From NCBI RefSeq assembly GCF_011388215.1, contig NZ_CP049989.1, positions 4,072,001 to 4,136,000 of the forward strand: DNA of 64,000 nt, given 5' to 3'. The position numbers and the translations under genes are program-made. The stretch is from Hydrogenophaga crocea (GTDB taxonomy: Bacteria; Pseudomonadota; Gammaproteobacteria; Burkholderiales; Burkholderiaceae_C). This document shows, piece by piece, positions 50,505 through 59,285 of the stretch; position 1 is the stretch's first letter, and each line of letters begins with the position of its first letter. The notes below the pieces were generated by a model that searched no databases, had not been told where the DNA came from, and saw only the letters and a list, made by a program, of their open reading frames with translations.

Positions 50505-50816
50505 TCAGGCGTACTTCTCGAGGATGCGCGTGGAGCGCTCGACGTCGCGCATCGCGGGTCCTTCGACCGCGGCCTCGGCGACCGCGTCGAGCATGGAGCA
50601 GGCCATCATGCGGTAGAAGGCCTTGTCCATGGCTTTGCGGGCAGCCGACATCTGCTGCGCCACCTCTTCACAAGAGCGGTCGCTCTGGACCATGTCGATG
50701 AGGCCGCGGATCTGGCCTTCGATGCGCTTGAGGCGGTTGATCACGTCGCGTTGGCTGTCGAGGCTGGCAGCGATTCGAGCACGGTGGGTGGGGGATTCGT
50801 ACGGATCGGATTGCAT
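50505..50816 (-). CDS. CsoR/FrmR-family metal- or formaldehyde-sensing repressor
   Basis: This 103-residue four-helix regulator has NRLKRIEGQIRGLIDMV and C49 in DRSCEEVAQQ, where the family's first ligand lies. Counting 25 residues on, where CsoR/FrmR proteins have His, gives Ser74 next to Cys73, so the second site is altered. No exporter or dehydrogenase adjoins. Confidence 0.88.
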   Translation of the reverse strand: MQSDPYESPTHRARIAASLDSQRDVINRLKRIEGQIRGLIDMVQSDRSCEEVAQQMSAARKAMDKAFYRMMACSMLDAVAEAAVEGPAMRDVERSTRILEKYA

Positions 50817-50920
50817 GGTGCGCCCTTAAGTTAAAGGTGCTCATTTGCGAGCCGCGCCAGTGTTTCAGATAACACAACCCCCGTACAGTTCGGCGCCCGG
50901 GATTCGCGATCAATATCCGA

Positions 50921-51874
50921 TCAACGTCCAGCCTGCTGCCGCCAATGCAGTAGCCGACTGTGGCCTGTGCGCTGCGCCAGGGTCTCGGGGGCGATGGCGT
51001 GCACGCTGGCGGCCTGGATGCCCAGCCGGTCGAGGCCGGGCCACTGGCCGGTGGCCACGTTGGGCACGGCCATGGCGTCGACGTTGTCGCGGCTCATGAG
51101 CGGCTCGCCGGGCAGGCATTCCATGACCGCGGCCTGGCAGCGGCCCAGGGCCGCGGGCAGCCCGATCACGGGGCGCTCGCGGCTGCCCAGGCGCCCCGCG
51201 AGCTGCACCAGCTCGCGCAGCGTGAACACCTCGGGGCCCACGCACCCGTAGGTCTGGCCGATGCTGGCGCGGCCGATCGCGTTGTCGCGCAGGCAGGCCG
51301 CGATGGCCGCGGCCACGTCTTCGACCCAGACGGGCTGGAAGCGCGCGTCGGCGCAGGCCAGCGGCACCACTGGCGCCACGGCCTGCAGCTGCGCGAACAG
51401 GTTGAGGAAGCGGTCGCCCATGCCGTGGATCACGCTGGGGCGCAGCACGGTGAGGTCGAGGTTGGCAGCGCGCAGCACCTCCTCGCCGCGGGCCTTGCTG
51501 CGCTGGTAGCGCGAAGGGCCGTCGAGGGCGACGCCGAGCGCGCTCACGTGCACCAGCCGGCGCACGCCGTTGGCCAGACAGGCTTCTTCGATCGCCAGCG
51601 GCAGTTCGACGTGGGCGCGTTCGAAGGCGGTCTCGCTGCCGTGCAGGATGGCCACGAGGTTGACCACCGCGTCCTGCCCGGCCATGAGCGCGAGCAGCTG
51701 ACGCGGGTCGTGCACGTCGGCTTCGATCACGGTGACGCGGGGCAGGTGCTGCACGAGCGCGGCGCGGGCCGCGCGCCGCGTGGGCACGGTGATGTGCCAG
51801 CCGTCGCGCTGCAGCTTTTCGCAGGTGTGGCGGCCGACGAAGCCGGTGCCGCCGAGGACGAGGACGTTCTTCAT
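50921..51874 (-). CDS. NDUFA9-like NAD(P)-binding protein
   Basis: This 317-residue extended-SDR protein shows VLVLGGTGFVGRHTCEKL at the start, DAVVNLVAILHG and YQRSKARGEEVL. It belongs to the atypical SDRs related to complex I subunit NDUFA9, whose function in bacteria is not settled. ATG 51874; ATG 51886 possible. It follows the slt gene by 19 bases. Confidence 0.88.
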   Translation of the reverse strand: MKNVLVLGGTGFVGRHTCEKLQRDGWHITVPTRRAARAALVQHLPRVTVIEADVHDPRQLLALMAGQDAVVNLVAILHGSETAFERAHVELPLAIEEACLANGVRRLVHVSALGVALDGPSRYQRSKARGEEVLRAANLDLTVLRPSVIHGMGDRFLNLFAQLQAVAPVVPLACADARFQPVWVEDVAAAIAACLRDNAIGRASIGQTYGCVGPEVFTLRELVQLAGRLGSRERPVIGLPAALGRCQAAVMECLPGEPLMSRDNVDAMAVPNVATGQWPGLDRLGIQAASVHAIAPETLAQRTGHSRLLHWRQQAGR

Positions 51875-51893
51875 GGCGTTGCGCAAGGGGGAT

Positions 51894-53900
51894 TCAGGGC
51901 AGTTCGGCGTTGACGGCGCCCGCCGTGGCGCTGCGCGGCCCCACGGTGCCCAGGCGCGCGCGCAGCGACTGCGGCTGGCCCGTGAGCTGCGCCGCGTACA
52001 GCGTGGTGTTGGTGAGCACGCGCTGCACGTAGTCGCGCGTTTCTTCGAACGGGATGTTCTCGGCCCAGATGTCGCCTGGCAGCACAGGGCCGTTGCGCCA
52101 CTGTCGCGCGCGGCCCGGGCCCGCGTTGTAGGCCGCGGCCGCGAGCGGCATGGAGCCTTCGAAGTCGTCGAGCGCGAACTTGAGGTAGGCGGTGCCGATC
52201 TGGATGTTGGTGTCGCGCTCGTTGATCTGGTGCGGGCGGAAATCGCTCAGGCCGATCTTCTGCGCGGTCCAGCGCGCGGTGGCGGGCATGACCTGCATGA
52301 GGCCCGAGGCGCCCACGCTCGAACGCGCTTCGGTGACGAAGCGGCTTTCCTGGCGGATCAGGCCGTAGACGTAGGCAGGATCGAGGCCGATGGCCTGGGC
52401 GCGCGCCACCACCTGCTCGCGGTAGGGCGTGGGGAAGCGCTGCGCGGGGTCGATCAGGTCGCGCGTGCGCTGGCTGGTGTTGATGCAGCGGTCCCAGATC
52501 TGCTCGCGGCAGGCGAGGTCGGCCGCGGCGAGCAGCTCGCGGTCGGCCATGCCGCCGGTGTTGTGCAGCGCGACCTGGTAGTTCCATTCGCGCACGCCTT
52601 CGCTGCGCAGGCCCAGGCGCATGGCAGCGAGCGCGCGGCGCAGGCCGGGGTCGTTCTCGGCCGCGCGGCGTTCTTCGGCGGTGAGCGGCGCCGGGGCCGG
52701 CGGGGTGGTGATGGGCACACCCAGCGTCTCGAGCGCGAGCATGCCGTGGAAGTCGCTCGTGGAGGCGATGGACTCGTACAGGCTGCGCGCCTGCGCGCGG
52801 GCCACCACGGCATCGGGTTCCTGCAGCGCTTCGATGGCGCGGGCGCGCCAGTAGACCCAGTCGCTGTCGGCACGCTGCGCGGGGCTCATGGCGTAGATGG
52901 CGTCGCGCACCGCGGTCCAGCGGCCCAGGCGCAGACCGGCGCGCGCCATCCAGGCCAGGTGCTCGTCGGTCATGTGCTGCAGCTCGCCACGGGCGTAGAA
53001 ATCGAGTGCGTCGGTCTGCAGGCGCTGCGCCGCGCGGCGGCCGATCGCGCCCCAGGCGTGGCTGCGCTCTTCGGCCGTGAGCTGGGTGCGCCACTTGAGG
53101 CTTTCGAGCTCCCTGGCCGCGGCATTGGGATCGACCGCCGCCAGGCGCAGCAGCGCGAGCGTGACCAGCTCCTTGGTGCGCGGGCGGATCGCGGTGATCT
53201 TGTCGTCGAGGTAGCGCGCGGGGTCGGCCGCGATGCCGTCGATCTGCGCCGCGCGTTCGGGGTCGATCAGGGCCACGGCCTGGCTCGCGGCGCGCGGGCG
53301 GTTCACCTCCATCATCGCGCGGGCGCGCTGCCACACCACCGCGGGCTTGAGGTGGCCGCTGGCGAGCAGGGCCTGGGCCGCGGTGGCGCAGCCGTCTTCG
53401 GCGTCGCGCTGCGCGAGCCAGAGTTCGCGCACGCGTTCGGCCGCGACCTCGGGCGGCAGGCGGCTGCCCGCGGCGTCGAGCATCACGGTGTAGCAGGTGA
53501 CCTGGCGGTCGTCGTTCATGCGGAACAGCGGGCGCTCGGCCTCGAAGCGCGCCCAGTCGCGGCGCTTGCCCAGCTGCAGCAGCCAGTCGTTGCGCAGGCG
53601 GTCTTCCCAGTAGGTGCCGGCCATGGCGTCGAGCGCGGCGCGGATCTCGGTGGGTGATGCGGTGTCGAGGCGCACGCGCATGTCCCAGTAGCGCGCCAGC
53701 GGTTCGAGCACGTGGCCGCGCACGGTGGGCAACAGCCGCGCGAGTTCGGCGCTCTGGCCGCGGCTGTAGGCGGCGCGCATGTCGAGCAGGGCCTTGTCGC
53801 CCACGGTCTGCGATGACGCAAGAACGGGCAGCAGGAGCGCCCCCATAATCAGGCGGCGGCCCAGTCGCGTGGCATGCCACAGCGGTGCGGTCAACGGCAT
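51894..53900 (-). CDS. Soluble lytic murein transglycosylase (Slt)
   Basis: This 668-residue periplasmic enzyme has a short N-terminal export signal (about 13-31), a large helical superhelix (U and L domains) and the catalytic SLT domain near 500-640. The catalytic Glu is in RQESRFVTEARSSVGASGL, followed by QVMPATA and AAAYNAGPGRA. It cleaves glycan strands to anhydro-muropeptides. Divergent from the folate gene. Confidence 0.93.
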   Translation of the reverse strand: MPLTAPLWHATRLGRRLIMGALLLPVLASSQTVGDKALLDMRAAYSRGQSAELARLLPTVRGHVLEPLARYWDMRVRLDTASPTEIRAALDAMAGTYWEDRLRNDWLLQLGKRRDWARFEAERPLFRMNDDRQVTCYTVMLDAAGSRLPPEVAAERVRELWLAQRDAEDGCATAAQALLASGHLKPAVVWQRARAMMEVNRPRAASQAVALIDPERAAQIDGIAADPARYLDDKITAIRPRTKELVTLALLRLAAVDPNAAARELESLKWRTQLTAEERSHAWGAIGRRAAQRLQTDALDFYARGELQHMTDEHLAWMARAGLRLGRWTAVRDAIYAMSPAQRADSDWVYWRARAIEALQEPDAVVARAQARSLYESIASTSDFHGMLALETLGVPITTPPAPAPLTAEERRAAENDPGLRRALAAMRLGLRSEGVREWNYQVALHNTGGMADRELLAAADLACREQIWDRCINTSQRTRDLIDPAQRFPTPYREQVVARAQAIGLDPAYVYGLIRQESRFVTEARSSVGASGLMQVMPATARWTAQKIGLSDFRPHQINERDTNIQIGTAYLKFALDDFEGSMPLAAAAYNAGPGRARQWRNGPVLPGDIWAENIPFEETRDYVQRVLTNTTLYAAQLTGQPQSLRARLGTVGPRSATAGAVNAELP

Positions 53901-53941
53901 TTCACTTCCTGGCTCTCGAGCAATTCGGACACACGAGGATT

Positions 53942-54592
53942 ATGGACAGCAAGCCCGGTGAGAGTTCCCATTCCCCCGACGGCCGCACGGCCGGCGGCAG
54001 CCCGGGCGAGACCAAGGCGCGCTGGCGCAAGGCGCTGATCGACAAGCGCCAGTCGCTGCCCGACCGGCTGTGGCGCAACGACCAGCTGCAGCGCGTGATG
54101 CGCGTGTTCCTCGTGAACCGGCCCGACACCGTGATCGGCGCCTACTGGCCGATCAAGGGCGAGTTCGATCCGCTGCCCGCGCTGTTTCGCTGGCAGGAGG
54201 CCGGGCTCGAGGAAGACGCGCAGAGCCAGCAGCGCCACCGCCGCATCGGCCTGCCCGTGATCAACAAGATCGACAAGACCCTGACCTTCCACACCTGGTA
54301 CCCGGGCTGCCCGATGGAGGAAGACGCCTACGGCATTCCCAAGCCCAAGGACACCGAGGTGGTGGTGCCCACGCTGATCTTCGTGCCCTGCGTGGGCTAC
54401 GGCCCCGGCGGCTACCGGCTCGGTTACGGCGGCGGCTTCTACGACCGCACGCTGGCCACGCTGCGGCCGCGCCCGGTCACCGTGGGCCTGGGCTACGACT
54501 TCGCCTTCGTGCCCGAACTGCGGCCCGAGCCTCACGACGTGCCGCTCGACGCGGTGCTGGTCGATTCGGGCGTGGCCTGGCCGGTCGACTGA
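53942..54592 (+). CDS. 5-formyltetrahydrofolate cyclo-ligase
   Basis: This 216-residue ATP enzyme converts 5-formyl- to 5,10-methenyl-tetrahydrofolate. AYWPIKGEFDPLP, YGIPKPKD and GYRLGYGGGFYDRTLA are the family motifs. ATG 53942. The first 25 residues are Ser/Gly-rich and variable. Confidence 0.93.
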   Translation: MDSKPGESSHSPDGRTAGGSPGETKARWRKALIDKRQSLPDRLWRNDQLQRVMRVFLVNRPDTVIGAYWPIKGEFDPLPALFRWQEAGLEEDAQSQQRHRRIGLPVINKIDKTLTFHTWYPGCPMEEDAYGIPKPKDTEVVVPTLIFVPCVGYGPGGYRLGYGGGFYDRTLATLRPRPVTVGLGYDFAFVPELRPEPHDVPLDAVLVDSGVAWPVD

Positions 54593-54611
54593 GATCGCCG
54601 CGCCGCGCCCC

Positions 54612-55511
54612 TCAGGGGTGCTCGGCGTTCGCGTGGGCCTCGGTGATGCGCTTCTCGCGCCGGATCAGGTAAAGCCCGCTGCCGATCACGATCGCCGCGC
54701 CGAGCCAGGTGTGCGGCGAGGGCAGCGTGTGCCAGATCAGCCAGTCCAGTCCCAGGCCCCAGGCCAGGGCGCTGTACTCGAACGGCGCCACGATGGACGC
54801 CTGGCCGTGGCGGAAGGCCTCGGTGATCGCGAGCTGGCCGCAGAAGCCCGTGACCGCGAGCGCGATCAGCAGGGGCAGGTCGGCGCGCGCGATCGGCACC
54901 CACTGCGGCAGCGCGAGCGCGCCCGCGCCCAGGGACATCGCCAGCATCATCGTGAGGATCAGCGCTTCGCTGCTGTCGGTGCGGCTGGCCAGCCGCCCGG
55001 TGACGGCCGCCACCGCGTAACACAGGGCCGCGCCCAGCACCGCCAGGCCGCCGGCGGTGGCCAGGCCGGCCTGCAGATCGGCGCCGCTGGGGCGCAGCGC
55101 GATCAGCACGCCGATGAAGCCGGCGCCGATCGCCCACCAGTGCGCGGCCGGCACGCGTTCCTTGAGCACCGGCACCGACAGTGCGGTGATCAGCAAGGGG
55201 GCGATGAAGAACAGCGTGTACGCCGCCGACAGCGGCAGCGTGCGCACGCCCAGCGTGAACAGGCTCAGCATCACGATGCCCAGCAGCCCGCGCAGCAGGT
55301 GCAGCGGCCAGCGGATGCGCAGCACCGTGTGCCAGGCGCCGCGCCAGGCGATGTAGGCCAGCACCAGCGGCAGCGCGGTGAGACCGCGCAACGCGGCGAT
55401 CTGCAGCACCGGGTAGCGCGCCGACAGGGTCTTGAGCACGGCGTCCATGAGGGCGAAGAAGCCCACGGCGATCAGCATCGCGACGATGCTGCGCAGGTTG
55501 CTGTTGGTCAT
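54612..55511 (-). CDS. EamA/DMT-family transporter
   Basis: This 299-residue protein has about ten membrane helices in two EamA repeats (GFFALMDAVLKTLSARYPVL in the first, YSALAWGLGLDWLIW in the second). Substrate unknown; such exporters often move amino acids or metabolites. It is one base downstream of the LysR gene, so it is probably that regulator's operon partner. Confidence 0.9.
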   Translation of the reverse strand: MTNSNLRSIVAMLIAVGFFALMDAVLKTLSARYPVLQIAALRGLTALPLVLAYIAWRGAWHTVLRIRWPLHLLRGLLGIVMLSLFTLGVRTLPLSAAYTLFFIAPLLITALSVPVLKERVPAAHWWAIGAGFIGVLIALRPSGADLQAGLATAGGLAVLGAALCYAVAAVTGRLASRTDSSEALILTMMLAMSLGAGALALPQWVPIARADLPLLIALAVTGFCGQLAITEAFRHGQASIVAPFEYSALAWGLGLDWLIWHTLPSPHTWLGAAIVIGSGLYLIRREKRITEAHANAEHP

Positions 55512-55512
55512 C

Positions 55513-56535
55513 TCAGTCCATCTGGTCCAGCGTGTCGGGGTCGGGCACGTCGCCGATGGCTTCGCGCGTGATGGCCGCCTGCTGCAGCAGCCAGTCGGCG
55601 AAGGCCTTGACCTCGGGCCGTTGCGCGCTGCGCGGCGCCACCACCAGCCAGTACACCAGCGGCGAGTCGATGCGCGCGTGCGGCAGCGGCTCCACCAGCG
55701 CGCCGCTGGCCAGGTTCTCGGCCACCAGCGGCAGCCGCGCCAGCGCCACGCCCTGGCCGATGATGGCCGCCTGCACGATCTGCTGCGCGTAGTTGAAGTA
55801 CAGCCAGCGCTGCGGGTTCAGGCGCGGCTTGGGCGCGGCCTTGCGCCCGCGCGGTGCGGGCTCGGGCGTGGCGAAGTGGTCGAGCCAGCGCTGCCAGGTG
55901 AGCCATTCGAGGTGGCGCGTGCGGTGCGCGTCGCCGGCCTCGATCAGCGCGCAGCCCGCGAGGTCTTCGATGCGGCGGATCGGGTGGCTTTGCAGCAGCC
56001 AGGGGCTGGCCACGGGCGTGAGCTTCTCGCCGAACAGGCGCACCGCGTCGGCCGGCACCGCCTGCGGCACGGCGTAGCGCAGCGCCAGGTCGACGTCGGC
56101 GGTGGCGAGGTCGACCGCGGCGTCGGTGGCGTCGATGCGGATGTCGATGTCGGGGTGGTCGCGCTGGAAGGCCTCGAGCCGCGGGATCAGCCACATCGAG
56201 GCGAACGAAGCCCAGGTGGTGATGGCCACGCTCTTGCGGCCCGCGCTCTGGCGGATCTGGCGCACCGTCATGTCCACGCGCTCGAGCGCGGTGGACGCCG
56301 CGCGCAGCAGCATGGAGCCCGCGCTCGTGAGCTCGACCGCACGCGTGTGGCGCAGGAACAGCGCCGCGCCCACCTCGTCTTCGAGCGCCTGGATCTGCCG
56401 GCTCACGGCGCTCTGCGTGAGCGAGAGCTCTTCGGCCGCGGCGCGGAAGTTCAGGTGCCGTGCCACGGTTTCGAAGGCGCGCAGGTGCCCCATGCCGATG
56501 GGGCGGGTGCGGGGGTGGCGGGGCGGCAGGCTCAT
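55513..56535 (-). CDS. LysR-type transcriptional regulator
   Basis: This 340-residue regulator has a winged-helix start (HLRAFETVARHLNFRAAAEE, then LTQSAVSRQIQAL) and a periplasmic-binding-type effector domain. An insert at about 225-240 is rich in Pro/Arg/Lys. It lies upstream of the EamA transporter, a probable target. Confidence 0.93.
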   Translation of the reverse strand: MSLPPRHPRTRPIGMGHLRAFETVARHLNFRAAAEELSLTQSAVSRQIQALEDEVGAALFLRHTRAVELTSAGSMLLRAASTALERVDMTVRQIRQSAGRKSVAITTWASFASMWLIPRLEAFQRDHPDIDIRIDATDAAVDLATADVDLALRYAVPQAVPADAVRLFGEKLTPVASPWLLQSHPIRRIEDLAGCALIEAGDAHRTRHLEWLTWQRWLDHFATPEPAPRGRKAAPKPRLNPQRWLYFNYAQQIVQAAIIGQGVALARLPLVAENLASGALVEPLPHARIDSPLVYWLVVAPRSAQRPEVKAFADWLLQQAAITREAIGDVPDPDTLDQMD

Positions 56536-56651
56536 GGCGGCATTGATGCGGGTGGGGAATCAATAGCTTAGCCGGGTTTCATTGGACGTTGGACATGCGT
56601 CCCGCGAAGATTCCATCCGCGCCAATACCCCCTGGTGCATGGAGAAGCCCC

Positions 56652-57113
56652 ATGAATACCCGTTCCGAATCGGCATCAAACACGGCCCGCCGCGGCCACC
56701 TGGTCGGTGCCCACCGGGCGCTCAGCCTGTACCCCGCCGACGACAGCTGTCTGAGCGTCCTCAGCGGCCGCGCCTGGGTCACGCTGAACCTGCCCCACGT
56801 GCCCCAGGGCCTGGGTGACCACGTGCTCCAGGCCGGCGACACCCTGCACGTGCCCGCGGGCGCGCACCTGGTGATGGAGCCCTGGGCGAGCGGCGAGGCG
56901 GTGCGCTTCGACTGGTGCGTGCTGCCGGTGGCCGTGCCGGCCCCGGGCCGCTTCCAGCGCGAGGTCGGCGCCCCCACGCGCGAGCTCGCGCAGGCGCTGG
57001 GCCAGGTGGTGCTGGCTTTCGGCCGCCTCGCGCGCGGCGTGCTGGGCTACGGCGAGTTCCTCGTGGCCGGCCGCGGCCGCGTGCTCTCGCGCTTCGAGTC
57101 CAACCCGCCCTGA
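56652..57113 (+). CDS. DUF2917-type protein
   Basis: This 153-residue protein has a cupin-like sequence, LSVLSGRAWVTLNLP and LQAGDTLHVPAGAHLVMEPW, as in DUF2917 proteins. No function is known. ATG 56652 follows a GGAGAAG ribosome site. It stands alone between LysR and a convergent TfoX-like gene. Confidence 0.72.
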   Translation: MNTRSESASNTARRGHLVGAHRALSLYPADDSCLSVLSGRAWVTLNLPHVPQGLGDHVLQAGDTLHVPAGAHLVMEPWASGEAVRFDWCVLPVAVPAPGRFQREVGAPTRELAQALGQVVLAFGRLARGVLGYGEFLVAGRGRVLSRFESNPP

Positions 57114-57114
57114 G

Positions 57115-57501
57115 TCAGCGCGGCGCCCGGCGGGCCGGCGCCTTCTGTGCCCGCGCCCGCTTCGCCGGGGCGCGCGCGGCCAGCGCCGCCTGCAGGGCCA
57201 GCCGGGCCCAGGGCGCCATCAGCGCGGGCGATTCGAGCGCCTCGTCCGGGGGCGTGTGGTAGTGCAGGCGCATGGCCTTGCCCTTGGCCTCGTACACGAA
57301 GGGCCGCGCGCCCGCCGCGAGCCACTGCGGCTCGGTCTCGGCATTCGTCTTGAGGAACAGCGTGTCCCAGGCCACGATGCCCACGTTCATGCCGTCCACC
57401 GACAGGCCCCAGCCGCCGAACATGCGCCGCGCCGCCACCGGCCCGAGGCTGGCCAGCAGCTCGCACACGTGGTCGACGAAGGGATCGCGGGCGCCCGGCA
57501 T
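57115..57501 (-). CDS. TfoX N-domain protein
   Basis: This 128-residue protein has RRMFGGWGLSVDGMNVGI and DTLFLKT, the TfoX/Sxy N-terminal domain fold, and an Ala/Lys/Arg-rich tail. The C-terminal TfoX domain is absent, so a competence role is doubtful. Its start lies 34 bases from the divergent TetR gene. Confidence 0.85.
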   Translation of the reverse strand: MPGARDPFVDHVCELLASLGPVAARRMFGGWGLSVDGMNVGIVAWDTLFLKTNAETEPQWLAAGARPFVYEAKGKAMRLHYHTPPDEALESPALMAPWARLALQAALAARAPAKRARAQKAPARRAPR

Positions 57502-57535
57502 GGGCCGATTGTGCGGCCGCAGGCAGAATCGTCCG

Positions 57536-58144
57536 ATGGCCCGACCCAAATCCGCCACCCACGACCTCAAGCGCGAGGAGATCCTCGACGTCGCCGCCCA
57601 GTGCTTCGCGCGCCAGAGCTTCCCGGCCGCGAGCATGAACCACATCGCCCAGGCCTGCGGCACCAGCAAGGCGCGGCTCTACCACTACTACGAGAGCAAG
57701 GAAGCGATCCTGTTCGACCTGCTGGACCGCTACACCCAGCGCTTGCTGGCCCTGATCGGCGAGGCCGAGGGCCGGGCCCAGCGCAAGAACCTGAGCGAGC
57801 GCGAGGCGCTGAGCGAACTGGTGCGGGCCTTTCTGGCCGAGTACGAGCACAGCGCCACACGCCATGCGGCCTTGGTCTCCGACACCAAGTTCCTCGGTGA
57901 AACCCAGCGCGCGCTGGTGGTCAACCGCCAGCGCGACGTGGTCGCGGCCTTCACGCGCTTCATCCGGCGCGCCTACCCGGATCGCGTCACGCCCGAGAAC
58001 CAGGCCGCGCTCACCATGATGCTGTTCGGCATGATCAACTGGACCTTCATCTGGCTGCGCCCCGGCGGGCCCATGAGCTACTCGGCCTTCGCCGAAGAGG
58101 TCGTGGCCGTGATCGAGGGCGGCTTCGGCGGGCGCCGGCCCTGA
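57536..58144 (+). CDS. TetR-family regulator
   Basis: This 202-residue repressor has an N-terminal HTH (SMNHIAQACGTSKARLYHYY, about 33-52) and an all-helical ligand domain. It sits 90 bases upstream of the MBL-fold gene in the same direction. An inverted repeat of TTTACTTA in the gap is its likely operator. The sequence resembles regulators of aromatic degradation, but the ligand is unknown. Confidence 0.9.
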   Translation: MARPKSATHDLKREEILDVAAQCFARQSFPAASMNHIAQACGTSKARLYHYYESKEAILFDLLDRYTQRLLALIGEAEGRAQRKNLSEREALSELVRAFLAEYEHSATRHAALVSDTKFLGETQRALVVNRQRDVVAAFTRFIRRAYPDRVTPENQAALTMMLFGMINWTFIWLRPGGPMSYSAFAEEVVAVIEGGFGGRRP

Positions 58145-58173
58145 ACCGGCCCGGCTGTTCAGCGATTTTCCGA

Positions 58174-58207
58174 TTTACTTATGTGAAACCGATTTCGTTT
58201 AAGTAAA
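58174..58207. promoter_or_regulatory. Inverted repeat between TetR and MBL genes
   Basis: TTTACTTA (58174-58181) and TAAGTAAA (58200-58207) form perfect arms with an 18-base spacer, in an AT-rich patch directly upstream of the MBL gene. It is a probable operator for the neighbouring TetR protein. Confidence 0.5.
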
Positions 58208-58234
58208 ATCTGCCTTTTCCACGGAGACCGCCCC

Positions 58235-59215
58235 ATGAGCAAAGCTTTCGCCTCCCAGGCCGACCTGCAGGACAAGAAGATCACCTTCGAGCAACTGAGC
58301 CCGCACTGCTGGGCCTACACCGCCGAAGGCGACCCGAACTCGGGCGTGATCATTGGCGAGAAGTTCATCATGGTGAGCGACGCCACCGCCACGCCGGCCA
58401 TGGCGCAGGACCTGATCAAACGCATCCGCGAGGTCAGCGACAAGCCCATCAAGTACGTGCTGCTGACCCACTACCACGCGGTGCGCGTGCTGGGCGCGAG
58501 CGCCTACGCGGCCGAAGGCGCGACCGAGGTCATCGCCAGCCGTGGCACCCACGAGCTGATCGTCGAGCGCGGCGCCGAGGACATGCAGAGCGAAATGGAG
58601 CGCTTCCCGCGCCTGTTCCGCGGCGCCGACAGCGTGCCCGGCCTGACCTGGCCGACCATGGTCATCGGCGATGGCACGCCGGGCCGCCAGGGCTCGCTCA
58701 CGGTCGACCTGGGCGGCGTGAAGGTCGAGATCTGGCACCCGGGCCAGGGCCACACGCGCGGCGACACCATCGCCTGGGTCGAGGCCGAGAAGGTGCTGTT
58801 CAGCGGCGACCTCGTCGAGTACGAGGCCGGCGTCTACACCGGCGACGCCCAGCTCGAGGAATGGCCCGCCACGCTCGAGGCGCTGCGCGCGCTCAACGCC
58901 GAGTACATCGTGCCGGGCCGCGGCGAAGCCATGAAGGGCAATGCCAACGTGAACAAGGCGCTGGACTACACCAAGCGCTGGGTCACCACCCTGTTCCAGG
59001 CCGGCAAGGAGGCCGTGGCCGCCAACATGGACCTCAAGGCCGCCATGGCCCACACGCGCAAGAGCATGGATCCGGTGTTCGGCCACGTGTTCATCTACGA
59101 GCACTGCCTGCCCTTCGACGTGAGCCGCGCCTACGACGAGGCCAAGGGCATCAAGAACCCGCGCATCTGGACCGCCGAGCGCGACAAGGAAATGTGGGCC
59201 GCGCTGCAGGCCTGA
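58235..59215 (+). CDS. MBL-fold protein with altered metal motif
   Basis: This is a 326-residue metallo-beta-lactamase-fold protein without a signal peptide. The position of the HxHxDH motif reads THYHAVRVLGAS, so the Asp and last His of the usual dinuclear site are missing. Later ligand candidates remain (HPGQGHTRGD, LFSGDLVEYEAG, YIVPGRGEA). Whether it is a hydrolase with one metal or a non-catalytic relative is open. It is followed by a good terminator. Confidence 0.88.
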   Translation: MSKAFASQADLQDKKITFEQLSPHCWAYTAEGDPNSGVIIGEKFIMVSDATATPAMAQDLIKRIREVSDKPIKYVLLTHYHAVRVLGASAYAAEGATEVIASRGTHELIVERGAEDMQSEMERFPRLFRGADSVPGLTWPTMVIGDGTPGRQGSLTVDLGGVKVEIWHPGQGHTRGDTIAWVEAEKVLFSGDLVEYEAGVYTGDAQLEEWPATLEALRALNAEYIVPGRGEAMKGNANVNKALDYTKRWVTTLFQAGKEAVAANMDLKAAMAHTRKSMDPVFGHVFIYEHCLPFDVSRAYDEAKGIKNPRIWTAERDKEMWAALQA

Positions 59216-59235
59216 GCCGGTCCGCCGTCCCGCAC

Positions 59236-59258
59236 AAGCCGCCCTCGGGCGGCTTTTT
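59236..59258 (+). terminator. Rho-independent terminator after the MBL gene
   Basis: AAGCCGCCC, a TC loop, GGGCGGCTT and a T-run ending at 59258. Confidence 0.85.
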
Positions 59259-59285
59259 GCTGCCCGCCGCTACCATGCGCGCTCC

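Noticed and set aside
57536..58144. TetR protein as the missing PaaR
   Set aside because: The inverted repeat beside it (TTTACTTA arms) differs from the palindrome before paaA, so there is no support for this link.
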